Shown here: piece after piece, positions 54,967 through 64,000 of the stretch
Position numbering within the stretch: position 1 is the stretch's first letter
How the letters are laid out: every line of letters begins with the position of its first letter
Origin: Hypoxylon rubiginosum
Lineage: Eukaryota > Ascomycota > Sordariomycetes > Xylariales > Hypoxylaceae
NCBI GenBank assembly: GCA_902806565.1
Contig: CADCXA010000037.1
Coordinates: 806,001 to 870,000, forward strand
Length of the DNA: 64,000 nt
Direction: 5' to 3'
Program-made: the position numbers and the translations under genes
The notes under the pieces: generated by a model
Told to the model about the DNA's origin: nothing
Database searches by the model: none
What the model saw: the letters and a program-made list of their open reading frames with translations, nothing else

Positions 54967-57900
54967 ATGCCTACAGCCGAAGAAAACGGGAGATATTTAC
55001 AGCGATTCGCCCGCGTCGACCACCCAAACACCAACCTCATTCAAGAGGCAGACCTCGATTTCGCCAAGATAGTCGCACCTTCAGTGGACGAGGACGATCC
55101 AGAAGGCCCCTACCCCTTACCCTGGGTCGAATCCAAGAAGCGATTTCGTACTTTTCTCAGAGGCTGGAGAAAGAAGTTTCAACCTCGCCAACTCCCCTCC
55201 AATACGTCATCAGACCCAGACGAGTCATCATCTGACTTACCTGTCGAAGGTTCGAACTCCGATTTGACTTTTCCCCCTGAGTCCGGCAGTTTACAACTGC
55301 CCTCTGCTTTGTCGAGACGGCCTTTGCTGCCAACGCCACTTCGACCTGCTCAGATTGGCCCTCTCTCTTTCTCTCACAGACGCGCCAACAGTGATCCGTC
55401 CACACCACGACGCCCCTTGTCTATTCATTTGAACTTTGAACCTTCCGAACTTCCAGCCGTTGAACCGCCATCGTGGTTAGACGAACCTCCCTCAGTTGGA
55501 ATTCGTCCTTCTCAGGTTTCCCCAATTCAACCTGTTGAGGATAATCAAACTCAAGCTCTTGGGCGTCACTTTCAGCGATTGTCAGTTCGTGACCCGGTTC
55601 GACGAGTACTTTTCTCAGGTTTGGACCCCGTTGATACATCTCAGCCGACTGACCGCTCTCCGATTTCGGACGTCTCGGAATCCGTGGAGATTGGCAGAGC
55701 CACGACCAGATCTCAACGCCAAACGTCCATGCCCGCTCACCACAACGGCAATATGTCTGGCTTTGATCTTCCGGGACCCGACCAGGACGGTGCCAACGGG
55801 GGTGACAATCCTCCCCCAGTTCCGCCTGGACATCCTCCCCCAATTCCGCCTCCAGATCCCCCTGTTCCTCCTGTCCCCCCTATTAACAACGACCCATTGA
55901 CGGCGAATTTGGCAGCTCAGCTCCTTGCCCAAGCCTTCACCCATGCCATGCCTCAACTCAATGGCCGCGGCTCCTCAGATGGAAATGGCGGCTCTCTCAA
56001 GGCAGACGAAGTCGGATATTTCAATCCGACCCTTAAGGACCCAGATCAGACGGGTATGGTCGCCCAAGGGAAGTACAATGTTTTCACAGACGTTTTCGCT
56101 TTCACCGACCGATTGACGGATCTCGCTGTCCAGAGCGGTGACGCCAAAGTCAAAGCCGTCTGGACAACCTGTCTTCAACAGACTGCTCTCTCCTGGCACA
56201 CTACTGAGTTGACAGATATGGAGAAGAGAGCCCTTCAGGTTGGCACCATCGCTTTCATCTGCGAATGCCTCCAACTCCGATTCAAGAAGACTGCCAGCAA
56301 GGCCCTTCAGGATCTCAAGGAAAAAGAGTTTACAATCCACGATTTGAATCGAGGTAAAACCCTTAGACCTTTCGTACAAGGCGTCATTCGCGATGCCAAA
56401 GCATGTGACCTTCCCCTGAAGAGTCAATTGATGTACGCCTTTGAGTCTTTTGACGCTGAGATTCAGTCTCAATTGAGGAAACCTACGGACAAGACAACAC
56501 TTGGCGAATTCCTAGATCAGCTCGACGACAGAGAGAGCATCATCCAGAAAGTCGCCAAAGACCTTTACCCTTCGGGACAGACGCCAAATGCTCCCCAGGC
56601 ATCTGTCTATCATGGCAAGCACCAGCAGTATTTCCCCAATTATCGCGGCAGGGCTAACAGAGGCTTCCAACCACAGCGTGGTGGTTGGCAGAATAACTAC
56701 AGGCAAGATCAAGGTATGCAGAATCAATACCAATACCAAAACCAGTACCAGCACAACCAGCGGTATTGGCAGAATCAGCGCGGCGGCTACAACAATTTCC
56801 GTCAAAACTATGGTCAGAACCGTGGTCAGAACCATGGTCAGAACCCTCAACAGAATTTCGGTCACAGAGGACAACAGCCCAACGCCAATCAGCCTGAGCA
56901 AAACCGAGGTTATCAACGCCAGCCTGCACCAGCTAATCAAGCCCAGCCCCCCTATCCCATGTCGCCTTTTCCCGCCAACCCTTGGGCTTGGAACATGCAA
57001 AATTTCCCGAATCAACCTGCATATTACTCAGATGGGTCTGACCCTCAACAAGATCAGGCTCCCTTCCAGGACGCCTTCAATGCTCAGAACGCTCAGGGTT
57101 TCCCTTTTGGTGACCCCTCTCAGGGCTTTGGCCCGACACCTTTTCCGGAAGATGCCTTTCACGCTGGACACCAAGACCCATTGACAGACTGTGGACCTAT
57201 TCCCGAAGGTTTCGGTCCTCCACCCACGGGAAAGGATGATGACAACGATGATGCCGCCAATTTTGGTACCACTCATCAACCTGTTGAGGCTGTTTGTACC
57301 CATTGTCAGACTCCCTTTTCGAGCCGCAACAAACTCTTCCTACATCTCCGCCAATGCCATGCATTGACGCAAAGAGTTCCTCAACCCGATCCCACGGATT
57401 CCACCAACATCGCATCGATGGATCAACCACTTCGACAGGATGTCGATCACGCGCAGATTGCAGTGTCAGTCGAGCCTCTACTTGCCGAAATCCACCACGC
57501 CGACGACAGGATGAACCTATCTTCTTTACTTAATCCAGGACACAAACCGTCCAACCCAGTTGATCTGCTGCAACATCCCCCGACTACGACTAAGTCAAAA
57601 CTGCGGATTCTTCCATCCTCTGTTGACTCGAAACCGGACCTGGGCACCGGCTTCACTTACAAGTCTAGGACTTACCTTAAGTTCTTCATCATGACATCGC
57701 CGGATTCCGAACATGAGGAGGATATTTGCGGCGATACAGGCTGCACGAGAACCTTGGCGGATAAGGCCTGGGTCCTTCGACATTATCCTGACGTTGAGAT
57801 CCGGAAGAGGGCTACTCCTATGTTCATACGAGGCATTGCTTCCGACCGGCACACCGCCCACGAGTACGCTATTTTGCGCTTCTATTTCAAAGGAGTACAG

Positions 57901-60900
57901 GATTCGCAGCCTGTTGTTGCCACTTTCATTCGAGAAGTCACCTTGATTGACGGCCTCCAAGCCCATATGCTCCTGGGCACGGATATTCTCGACGCGGAGC
58001 AAATTGACATTCTTTTGTCACAAAAGGTTGCAGTCATCCAGTCTTGCAAAACCATTATCCCGCTGTCGGTCACTCCAGATAATCGAAGCCAAGCCAAGGC
58101 TCGAGTGATGACCGCTTGTGAATACGTCATCCCGCCCAACTGCTTGAAGCCTATTGACGTTTTACATTCTGCCTCATTTGGCCAAGACTCGATCTTCGAA
58201 CCGTCGTCGACCCAAATTTCCTGCTTTGCAGCTATCACCAATGACAATACGACCAAGATTTTGGTCCGCAATGATTCATCTCGACCCATCACATTGTCTA
58301 AGCACAGCCTTATGGGCCACCTCAAGCCAATGGAACAGGGTTGCCGCGGATACCACGTCGTCGACGACCGAGCCGCTGAGTTGGCTGTCCATCGCCCTCC
58401 CCGGAAAGATTCCCCTAATTCAACCAGAATACTTGGTTCATCTTCGGACTTTGTCAGTTCTTGCACAGAGAATTCTATCAAACACCCTTCCGGTGCAACG
58501 ATTTTTCAAGACCCCAAGAACCCCAAAGCCTCCCAAATCCTCTACGAATTGGTGTCCAATTTCAAAGACGTTTTCGAGGACAAAGGCTTCGCCAATGTTC
58601 CGGAAGATGAACTCCCACGTTTCAATTTGAAGCCAGACTGGGAAAAACGACTACCAAAGAAGTGTAGACCATACACGCTCAACGCCGAAGACCAAGCTCT
58701 GGTCGAAGCCACCATCGCCAAACTGGAAGCTCAGGGACGCATTGCGCGAACAAGGAGCCCAGTCCCCTTTTCAATGCCGGTCTTCGCCGTCTACAAAGAT
58801 ATCCCCACCCTGGAAGGCGAAGTCAAGAAGAAGGGTCGAATGGTTGTTGATACGAGAGTCTTCAATGACATGAGCCTCGACGACCATTATCCTATGAAAT
58901 CCCAGGATTCTATGCTCGCCAAAATCAATGGCAAGCCATTGATAACCGTCCTCGATTGCCTAGCCTTTTATTATCAATGGATGGTTCACCCTTCCACTCG
59001 GTGGCTTCTCACTATTACCACGATGAAGGGCCAATACACCTTTAAATGTCTTGTCATGGGATACAAAGGCAGCAACGCTTATGTCCAGAGACAAATGGAT
59101 ATATTACTTGAGGATGTACCAGCAGCTGATTGTTACTGCGATGACATTTGTGTGGCTTCGGACTCTCTGGACGAACATGTATCCGATCTCACCCTCTTGT
59201 TCAATCTGTTGAGATTCAAGAACATTTCCATCGGCCCCTCCAAGTCGTTTATTGGCTTCCCCAACGCGGTAGTATTGGGCCGCATTGTTGACTCGTTTGG
59301 TTTGTCCACCACTAAGGAACGATTGGCAGCAATTGCCAAGATTATCTTCCCTTTATCCTTAAAGGATCTTGAGACCTTTATAGGTCTATCCGGATACATG
59401 CGTACTAACGTCCCTCGATACGCTGAATTAGTTGAACCTCTGGAACGCCGCAAGACTTTGTTACTTCGAGCAAACCCCCGGAATGGCAAGACAGCACAAG
59501 GACGCAAACTCTGGGCATCTAGTGTTCCACTAGACACTCCTACAGAGTCGGAGAGAATCTCGTTTGAAGCCGTCAAAGGAGCTTTGACGAAACACACTCT
59601 ACTCTGTTTTTTCAACCCAGCACGGATTCTATGTATTGATTTTGACGTGTCTCGCATGGGCATTGGCGTCTCCGTTTACCATATCGCCGAAGAAGCTTTG
59701 CCAAAGCTACTCCACGACGACAAGCTTGTCACTTTCGCCCCCAGTACTGCTATCCAACCTGTCGCATTCCTGTCAAGAACTTTGACCCAGGCCGAGAAGA
59801 AATACTGGCCAACTGAGATGGAAGTCTTGGGATTTGTCTGGACCCTGCGGAAAACTAGACACTATATTGACGTCGCCCAGAAAGGGGTGTATATTTTCAC
59901 CGATCACCACGCGATTCTGGGTATGACAAAGCAGAGCGACTTGGTCAATTCCACGGCCATGAGCAACAAGAACCTCCGTTTGGTGCGAGCCATGGAATTC
60001 ATATCCAAGTTCAAGTTCACTATTTTACACAAACCTGGGCGTTTACACATAATCCCAGACGCGTTGTCAAGGCTTCCAACCTCTGACAACTCAATCTCGA
60101 CCGAACCTGGCGGCCTCGATGTTCTGCCAGACGATGCAGACGAACACTGGGGTCTGTTGGCACAGGATGACGATCCTTGGGCCCTTTTTGAGTTGGCTCT
60201 GCCCGCAATTCGTCTTGCTCACCTGCACAACGATGATCCCCTTGTTGCTGGGTCATCCAAGTCAACGAGTCTTGTCCAAATGACGCCGGAATTCAAGGAC
60301 AAGATGCGTCAGGGCTATTCACGCGACCCCAAATGGAAATCAGTATTGGAAGTGGTCAAAGCAAACATGAACCTTCAACAGAACGCAGCGGTCCTACCCT
60401 TCGTTCTGAGAGACGGACTCCTTTGGAAACAATCAGAGACCTTTGACAGGCTCTGTGTTCCCCGAGTTTGTCATTTGGACATTTTCGAGTTGATTCATGG
60501 GCCCAATCATGTTGGTTTCGAAAAGACAAGGGACCAACTCAACTATTTTGTCATTGACAGGAAGGAATTTTCTCGATTCATGAAGGGTTGCCCGGAGTGT
60601 ACTCTGATGCGCCAAAAGACACACAAGCCTTATGGCTTGATGCAACCTGTCATTGGACCCCCCTGCCCCTTTCACACGATTACTCTCGACCTAGCTTTCG
60701 GTCTGCCAATGTCGAAGCATGGGAGGAATGCGTTGGCAGTCCAAGTCGATAAATTCTCAAAGGCCAACCTGTTGGTACCTGGTCGGCACGATTGGTCGGC
60801 ACAAAAATGGGCTGATGCCATCTTCGACGCGTTGTTGAAGGCCAATTGGGGTATTCCGAAGGCAATTATCACGGATCGCGACTCTAAGTTCGTAGCCGAC

Positions 60901-61710
60901 CTTTGGCAAACGTTTTGGCGCCGCGTCGGAACAAAACTCTTTTTCGCCACAGCGTATCATGCTCAGACTGACGGACAGACGGAAAGGTTCATCCTTCAGA
61001 TCAAGTCCGCTTTTCGATATTATTTCCATGCCCTGGAGGATCCAACGGATTGGGAATCGAGCCTTTCGCGGCTCCAGTACGAAATAAACTCTACGAGATC
61101 TTCGGCAACACAATGCAGTCCTCTGGAAACTATCATGGGATTTAGTCCGAGCCTGGTCGCCCTTTTGACGCCCTCGATTCAATCAGTTTCACCATCTCGA
61201 GTGACAATTCATGACGCTATCGCTTTGGCGTCAATGACAGCCAAGAAGTATTATGACGGCAGACATAAGCCTATGTTTTTTGCCGTTAAGGATAAGGTGA
61301 TGCTCCGACTGCACAAGGGCTACAACATCCCAACGGCAGCGATATTGGGTCGAAAACTAGGCCAACAATTCGCCGGCCCTTTCGAGGTGAAGGAACGGAT
61401 AGGTCGTCTGGCTTACAGACTAGCTTTTCCAGCTCACTATAAGATTCACGATGTTATCTCAGTGGATCACCTGGAACCAGCGCCACCGATGGATGTTTTC
61501 GGACGATTTCTACCTTACCCCGGAGAAGTCCACATTGAGACTCACGACCGACGCATAGTTCGCCAGGACAAAGACGGACGAGGAAATGACAAGTTTCTCG
61601 TGGAATATATCGGATTGGGCAATGAATACACGCGATGGCTGTCAAAGAACCAAATTGGCGATGGCGCTGATCAACTGATCATTGACTTTCGGGCGAGAAA
61701 CGGACTCTAA
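54967..61710 (+). CDS. Gag-Pol polyprotein of a Ty3/Gypsy retrotransposon
   Basis: 2247 residues from the ATG at 54967; the frame is open further upstream but has no ATG there. Residues 1-750 are Gag-like: Pro/Ser-rich start, a capsid-type helical region (VWTTCLQQTALSWHTTELTD through DRESIIQKVAKDLY), and a long Gln/Asn/Tyr/Gly-rich tail. About residue 777 there is a CTHC...HLRQCH C2H2-type finger rather than the usual CCHC knuckle. Then: aspartic protease (DTGCTRTLAD, Asp about 923, and LLGTDIL), reverse transcriptase (YCDD at about 1390), RNase H (starting FDVSRMGIG, about 1559), the integrase zinc region (HGPNHVGF with CPEC), the integrase core with Asp about 1908, Asp about 1970 and Glu about 2006 (spacing 35), and a C-terminal chromodomain-like segment (FLVEYIGLGNEYTRWL). 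No frameshift or stop is present, so Gag and Pol are fused. Confidence 0.93.
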   Translation: MPTAEENGRYLQRFARVDHPNTNLIQEADLDFAKIVAPSVDEDDPEGPYPLPWVESKKRFRTFLRGWRKKFQPRQLPSNTSSDPDESSSDLPVEGSNSDLTFPPESGSLQLPSALSRRPLLPTPLRPAQIGPLSFSHRRANSDPSTPRRPLSIHLNFEPSELPAVEPPSWLDEPPSVGIRPSQVSPIQPVEDNQTQALGRHFQRLSVRDPVRRVLFSGLDPVDTSQPTDRSPISDVSESVEIGRATTRSQRQTSMPAHHNGNMSGFDLPGPDQDGANGGDNPPPVPPGHPPPIPPPDPPVPPVPPINNDPLTANLAAQLLAQAFTHAMPQLNGRGSSDGNGGSLKADEVGYFNPTLKDPDQTGMVAQGKYNVFTDVFAFTDRLTDLAVQSGDAKVKAVWTTCLQQTALSWHTTELTDMEKRALQVGTIAFICECLQLRFKKTASKALQDLKEKEFTIHDLNRGKTLRPFVQGVIRDAKACDLPLKSQLMYAFESFDAEIQSQLRKPTDKTTLGEFLDQLDDRESIIQKVAKDLYPSGQTPNAPQASVYHGKHQQYFPNYRGRANRGFQPQRGGWQNNYRQDQGMQNQYQYQNQYQHNQRYWQNQRGGYNNFRQNYGQNRGQNHGQNPQQNFGHRGQQPNANQPEQNRGYQRQPAPANQAQPPYPMSPFPANPWAWNMQNFPNQPAYYSDGSDPQQDQAPFQDAFNAQNAQGFPFGDPSQGFGPTPFPEDAFHAGHQDPLTDCGPIPEGFGPPPTGKDDDNDDAANFGTTHQPVEAVCTHCQTPFSSRNKLFLHLRQCHALTQRVPQPDPTDSTNIASMDQPLRQDVDHAQIAVSVEPLLAEIHHADDRMNLSSLLNPGHKPSNPVDLLQHPPTTTKSKLRILPSSVDSKPDLGTGFTYKSRTYLKFFIMTSPDSEHEEDICGDTGCTRTLADKAWVLRHYPDVEIRKRATPMFIRGIASDRHTAHEYAILRFYFKGVQDSQPVVATFIREVTLIDGLQAHMLLGTDILDAEQIDILLSQKVAVIQSCKTIIPLSVTPDNRSQAKARVMTACEYVIPPNCLKPIDVLHSASFGQDSIFEPSSTQISCFAAITNDNTTKILVRNDSSRPITLSKHSLMGHLKPMEQGCRGYHVVDDRAAELAVHRPPRKDSPNSTRILGSSSDFVSSCTENSIKHPSGATIFQDPKNPKASQILYELVSNFKDVFEDKGFANVPEDELPRFNLKPDWEKRLPKKCRPYTLNAEDQALVEATIAKLEAQGRIARTRSPVPFSMPVFAVYKDIPTLEGEVKKKGRMVVDTRVFNDMSLDDHYPMKSQDSMLAKINGKPLITVLDCLAFYYQWMVHPSTRWLLTITTMKGQYTFKCLVMGYKGSNAYVQRQMDILLEDVPAADCYCDDICVASDSLDEHVSDLTLLFNLLRFKNISIGPSKSFIGFPNAVVLGRIVDSFGLSTTKERLAAIAKIIFPLSLKDLETFIGLSGYMRTNVPRYAELVEPLERRKTLLLRANPRNGKTAQGRKLWASSVPLDTPTESERISFEAVKGALTKHTLLCFFNPARILCIDFDVSRMGIGVSVYHIAEEALPKLLHDDKLVTFAPSTAIQPVAFLSRTLTQAEKKYWPTEMEVLGFVWTLRKTRHYIDVAQKGVYIFTDHHAILGMTKQSDLVNSTAMSNKNLRLVRAMEFISKFKFTILHKPGRLHIIPDALSRLPTSDNSISTEPGGLDVLPDDADEHWGLLAQDDDPWALFELALPAIRLAHLHNDDPLVAGSSKSTSLVQMTPEFKDKMRQGYSRDPKWKSVLEVVKANMNLQQNAAVLPFVLRDGLLWKQSETFDRLCVPRVCHLDIFELIHGPNHVGFEKTRDQLNYFVIDRKEFSRFMKGCPECTLMRQKTHKPYGLMQPVIGPPCPFHTITLDLAFGLPMSKHGRNALAVQVDKFSKANLLVPGRHDWSAQKWADAIFDALLKANWGIPKAIITDRDSKFVADLWQTFWRRVGTKLFFATAYHAQTDGQTERFILQIKSAFRYYFHALEDPTDWESSLSRLQYEINSTRSSATQCSPLETIMGFSPSLVALLTPSIQSVSPSRVTIHDAIALASMTAKKYYDGRHKPMFFAVKDKVMLRLHKGYNIPTAAILGRKLGQQFAGPFEVKERIGRLAYRLAFPAHYKIHDVISVDHLEPAPPMDVFGRFLPYPGEVHIETHDRRIVRQDKDGRGNDKFLVEYIGLGNEYTRWLSKNQIGDGADQLIIDFRARNGL

Positions 61711-61726
61711 ACCAGCCTGCCAAGCT

Positions 61727-61850
61727 GTTGATGGAAAATCCTTTATCAATGCATTGATACCTCCATCAAAGCATTGATAATTGTTGACAACAGATTGGAA
61801 TTTTGATGGAAAATCGTTATCAAAGCATTGATACCTATTGACAACTGATT
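61727..61850 (+). repeat. Repeats with a perfect 16-bp palindrome before the 3' LTR
   Basis: TATCAATGCATTGATA at 61744-61759 is a perfect palindrome. Two variants ending CAAAGCATTGATA follow at about 61764-61779 and 61818-61833, and the surrounding 60-70 bp (GATGGAAAATC... GTTGACAAC) is itself repeated twice. Confidence 0.9.
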
Positions 61851-61928
61851 GAGATTTTTTCCTTTTACCAAGGTTTCTAGTTGTACTTAGCAACGATGAG
61901 GACATCGTCATTTTCTGAAGGGGGCAAC

Positions 61929-62039
61929 TGTCATGTGACAACCCCGCCACGGGTACATACAAGTACCGTGTGCTAGCGCACCAACATAGATACCTAGATA
62001 ATACATCTTCATGAGACTCATTGCTTTGTATGCCCAACA
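61929..62039 (+). repeat. 3' LTR (111 bp)
   Basis: Identical by reading to the 5' LTR; followed by the TGTGT target duplication. Confidence 0.95.
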
Positions 62040-62044
62040 TGTGT

Positions 62045-64000
62045 AGACGATTTAGACGCCTATAGTCATGACGCAACCATCTGTCTATTTCCCGTGTACA
62101 CTATATCGGGCGACGAACTACATACACGTACCTACGTCTTGTATTCGTGTACAACTGTAAGGTATGCCGAATGGCAGGTAATTCTTGCGCTGCTCAATGA
62201 TGTGCCACCGAGGCGACGATCAATCACTATGAAAGGATCACTTCCGGCGGCAAGTTGTTCTGAAGCTGCTAACGTAGAGAGAGAGAGAAAGAAAGGCTCG
62301 GGCATCTCGGCTAGCATCGATAGTGTTTCCCAACGAAGCGTGCATTATAAGGGCATCTACTAATTCATCAGGCGATTGGCAAGTTCAAGGAACTAGAAGC
62401 TAGCGTCTCCTACATATTGCTTCGAACCAAGGCGCACGGTTGGACGATGATCTTGCAACGGCCCTTGCCGATTCGAGATCCCACTGCCTCCTTGCGTATC
62501 TATCTCACGATGGATGCGACACCACACGCTATGTATGTAGATATGTAGATACATGTACGTAGATGTGTGGATGATGTGTTCGGAGGTACGGCAAGCTGGT
62601 ATAAGATTCCTTCATCCACGTACGTGTGTAGGTTTCGAAATTGCCCATTTACGCGAGGATTAGATTGATTACCCCCTACTTTACCACATGCTGATGCTGA
62701 CGGCGCCAGGAGGCCTGCGAGGCCCTGCGCGGCCCAGAAAGAACACATCTTTAAATCCCCATTTTGATTGCCAACATTGGAAGGAAGTCCGCCGTCCTCG
62801 GGTAGGGAGAAAGTTTCGCTGACCGGACTTGGAGCCCCGATCCTTTCCGGAACGTCGGTTTCTGCTAAGGGGATAATGCAAGATACACGAGTGTGACAGG
62901 CGAAACTTTGTCTCGTTGGTTCTTGGAACCACGGCAAGCGTGCCTTATTCAGGTCAGATATACAATGTATACATTGATGCTCTCTCAACGCAGTCGTAAG
63001 CGTGGAAACCTACAAGCCTACTGCAATGGCGGCTCAATGTTGCAGGTGTTTAAGTCGTAAGTTGTAAGTCGTTAGGGTGGGTTTTAGTTATTGCCCCAAG
63101 GCTCAGCTGTGGCTCAAGGGGTCAAGGGGGGGTAGGGGGGTAGGGGGGCCGAGGATACGTAAGTACTGCAAGTCATGTCATGCGAAGCCAACGTCGACGC
63201 CAATCATTATACGATGTTGATGGTTGGACCGATTAGGTTAAAAAGGTAAAGACTGGCTAAGCTTGGGCTAATATCTACCATATCTACCTAACCTTGGGAA
63301 GGTTTCAATGTTTCCATCTGCCTCCTTTTTGACGGTGTCCAATAGTCTTGTTTTTCCTGTGATGAAAGGTTCCAAGGTTGAATCCATCATCGTGAGGTAG
63401 CACACAGCGCCGGCAAAGCTTGGAAATGTCTCGTACGTCCTGTCATTTCGGCCATACATTTTAAAATATCACGTAGTGCACCTGAATCCAAGGCTCACGT
63501 TAATGCGCCTAATTAGCTCTGCAAGGTATGGGCGAAACGAGGCAGCGATCCCTGCGGAGTTGTCCTGGCAAGTCCTGGGACCTCGCAAGCCTGGGCTTGG
63601 GTTTGGGCTTGGAATTGGAATTGGAGCAAGAAAAGGGAAGTTGACAATAGCAATAGCAATAGGCTTTAGCGCCCAGGATCGGAACCTCGTCGCCAACGGA
63701 ACATGGCTGAACCCGAGGTCTTAGGAGGTACCTCATACAAATTACCATGGTACAAATCCATGCTGTAGCCTGTATGAATGGATGGATGGATGTATGTCTG
63801 AATATACATATGTACCATAGTAAGGATCCTCTTAGTGATGGGCTCTCGTAGGGATGTAACCCTTTTTTTGGATTCGATCGAGCTGTTTTCCATGGGCGAG
63901 TGGACGTTTACGGCTTTCCCATGCTAGCAATCACGGACGATCTTTGCGGCGCCCTGCTTTATGGCAGTATGGGTGCATGTACTTATGTATTCAAGCGCAC
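62045..64000. other. Right-hand flank, no gene seen
   Basis: About 2 kb with simple repeats (TCGTAAG units near 62993-63075, ATGGATGG near 63777-63792). The longest minus-strand frame (62500-62988) has no domain, no intron signals and a composition typical of chance frames. Confidence 0.45.

Larger units (their letters stand above)
54590..62039 (+). mobile_element. Complete Ty3/Gypsy LTR retrotransposon with identical 111-bp LTRs
   Basis: A 7450 bp element bounded by direct LTRs 54590-54700 and 61929-62039 that I read as identical, each starting TGTCATGTGAC and ending CCCAACA. A 5-bp target duplication TGTGT flanks it (54585-54589 and 62040-62044). Internal parts in order: a possible primer-binding site right after the LTR, four leader repeats, one long Gag-Pol frame (54967-61710), a repeat-containing 3' region, a purine tract (about 61917-61924) and the 3' LTR. 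Pol order is protease, reverse transcriptase, RNase H, integrase, which is Gypsy (Metaviridae) order. Identical LTRs and the intact frame argue for a recent insertion. Confidence 0.95.

Noticed and set aside
62500..62988. 162-codon minus-strand frame
   Set aside because: No domain, no supporting splice signals and no conserved-looking segments; it lies in repeat-rich flanking DNA.

Overview
This is a eukaryotic chromosome segment from a filamentous ascomycete (Pezizomycotina, most likely a Sordariomycete). The evidence is single protein genes with short introns (about 50-140 bp) that have GTRNGT-type donors, CTAAC/CTGAC-type branch sites and YAG acceptors, plus typical fungal genes: SamB/Mub1, Mid1, recyclin-1, Zrg17, a Zn2Cys6 factor and a short bZIP factor. 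There are no operons and no rRNA, tRNA or CRISPR features that I can support. Exon joins below were worked out by hand from splice signals and reading-frame continuity, so none is confirmed by RNA.

Layout. From 0.5 to 8 kb: a CDK7/Kin28 kinase (+), the mitochondrial ribosomal protein mS41/Fyv4 (-), and an Irc20/SHPRH-type SNF2 helicase with an inserted RING (+). From 8 to 15.8 kb: a large intergenic region holding one short bZIP gene (-). From 15.8 to 31 kb, the gene-dense part: recyclin-1/Rcy1 (-), a nucleolar-looking SMAP-domain protein (+), RAMP4/Ysy6 (-), a small probable mitochondrial membrane protein (+), the Mid1 calcium-channel subunit (-), a Zn2Cys6 regulator (+), an EF-hand protein (+) and an eIF4E-family protein (-). 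From 31 to 51.6 kb: SamB (-), a 6.3 kb gene-free stretch, a conserved two-helix membrane protein (-), Zrg17 (+), a RING protein with an in-frame UAG (-), a small three-exon gene inferred only from splicing (-), and a six-exon PfkB sugar kinase (+).

From 51.6 kb to the end the window is gene-poor and shaped by mobile DNA. At 52.4-53.2 kb there is an element with near-perfect 79 bp terminal inverted repeats around an interior of about 4% G+C. At 54.59-62.04 kb there is a complete Ty3/Gypsy retrotransposon with two identical 111 bp LTRs, a TGTGT target-site duplication and one uninterrupted 2247-residue Gag-Pol frame, so it inserted recently and may be competent.

How the genes work together: they are unlinked housekeeping functions, including transcription (Kin28), mitochondrial translation (mS41), cytosolic translation (eIF4E), ER and secretory functions (RAMP4, Rcy1, Zrg17), calcium entry (Mid1) and ubiquitin ligation (Irc20-like, RING protein, SamB). 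I see no metabolic cluster. The strongest unexplained signals are a 10-bp palindrome (TACCTAGGTA) found eight times, always between genes; the AT-interior inverted-repeat element; two genes whose first coding exon is only the ATG; and the in-frame UAG in the RING gene.
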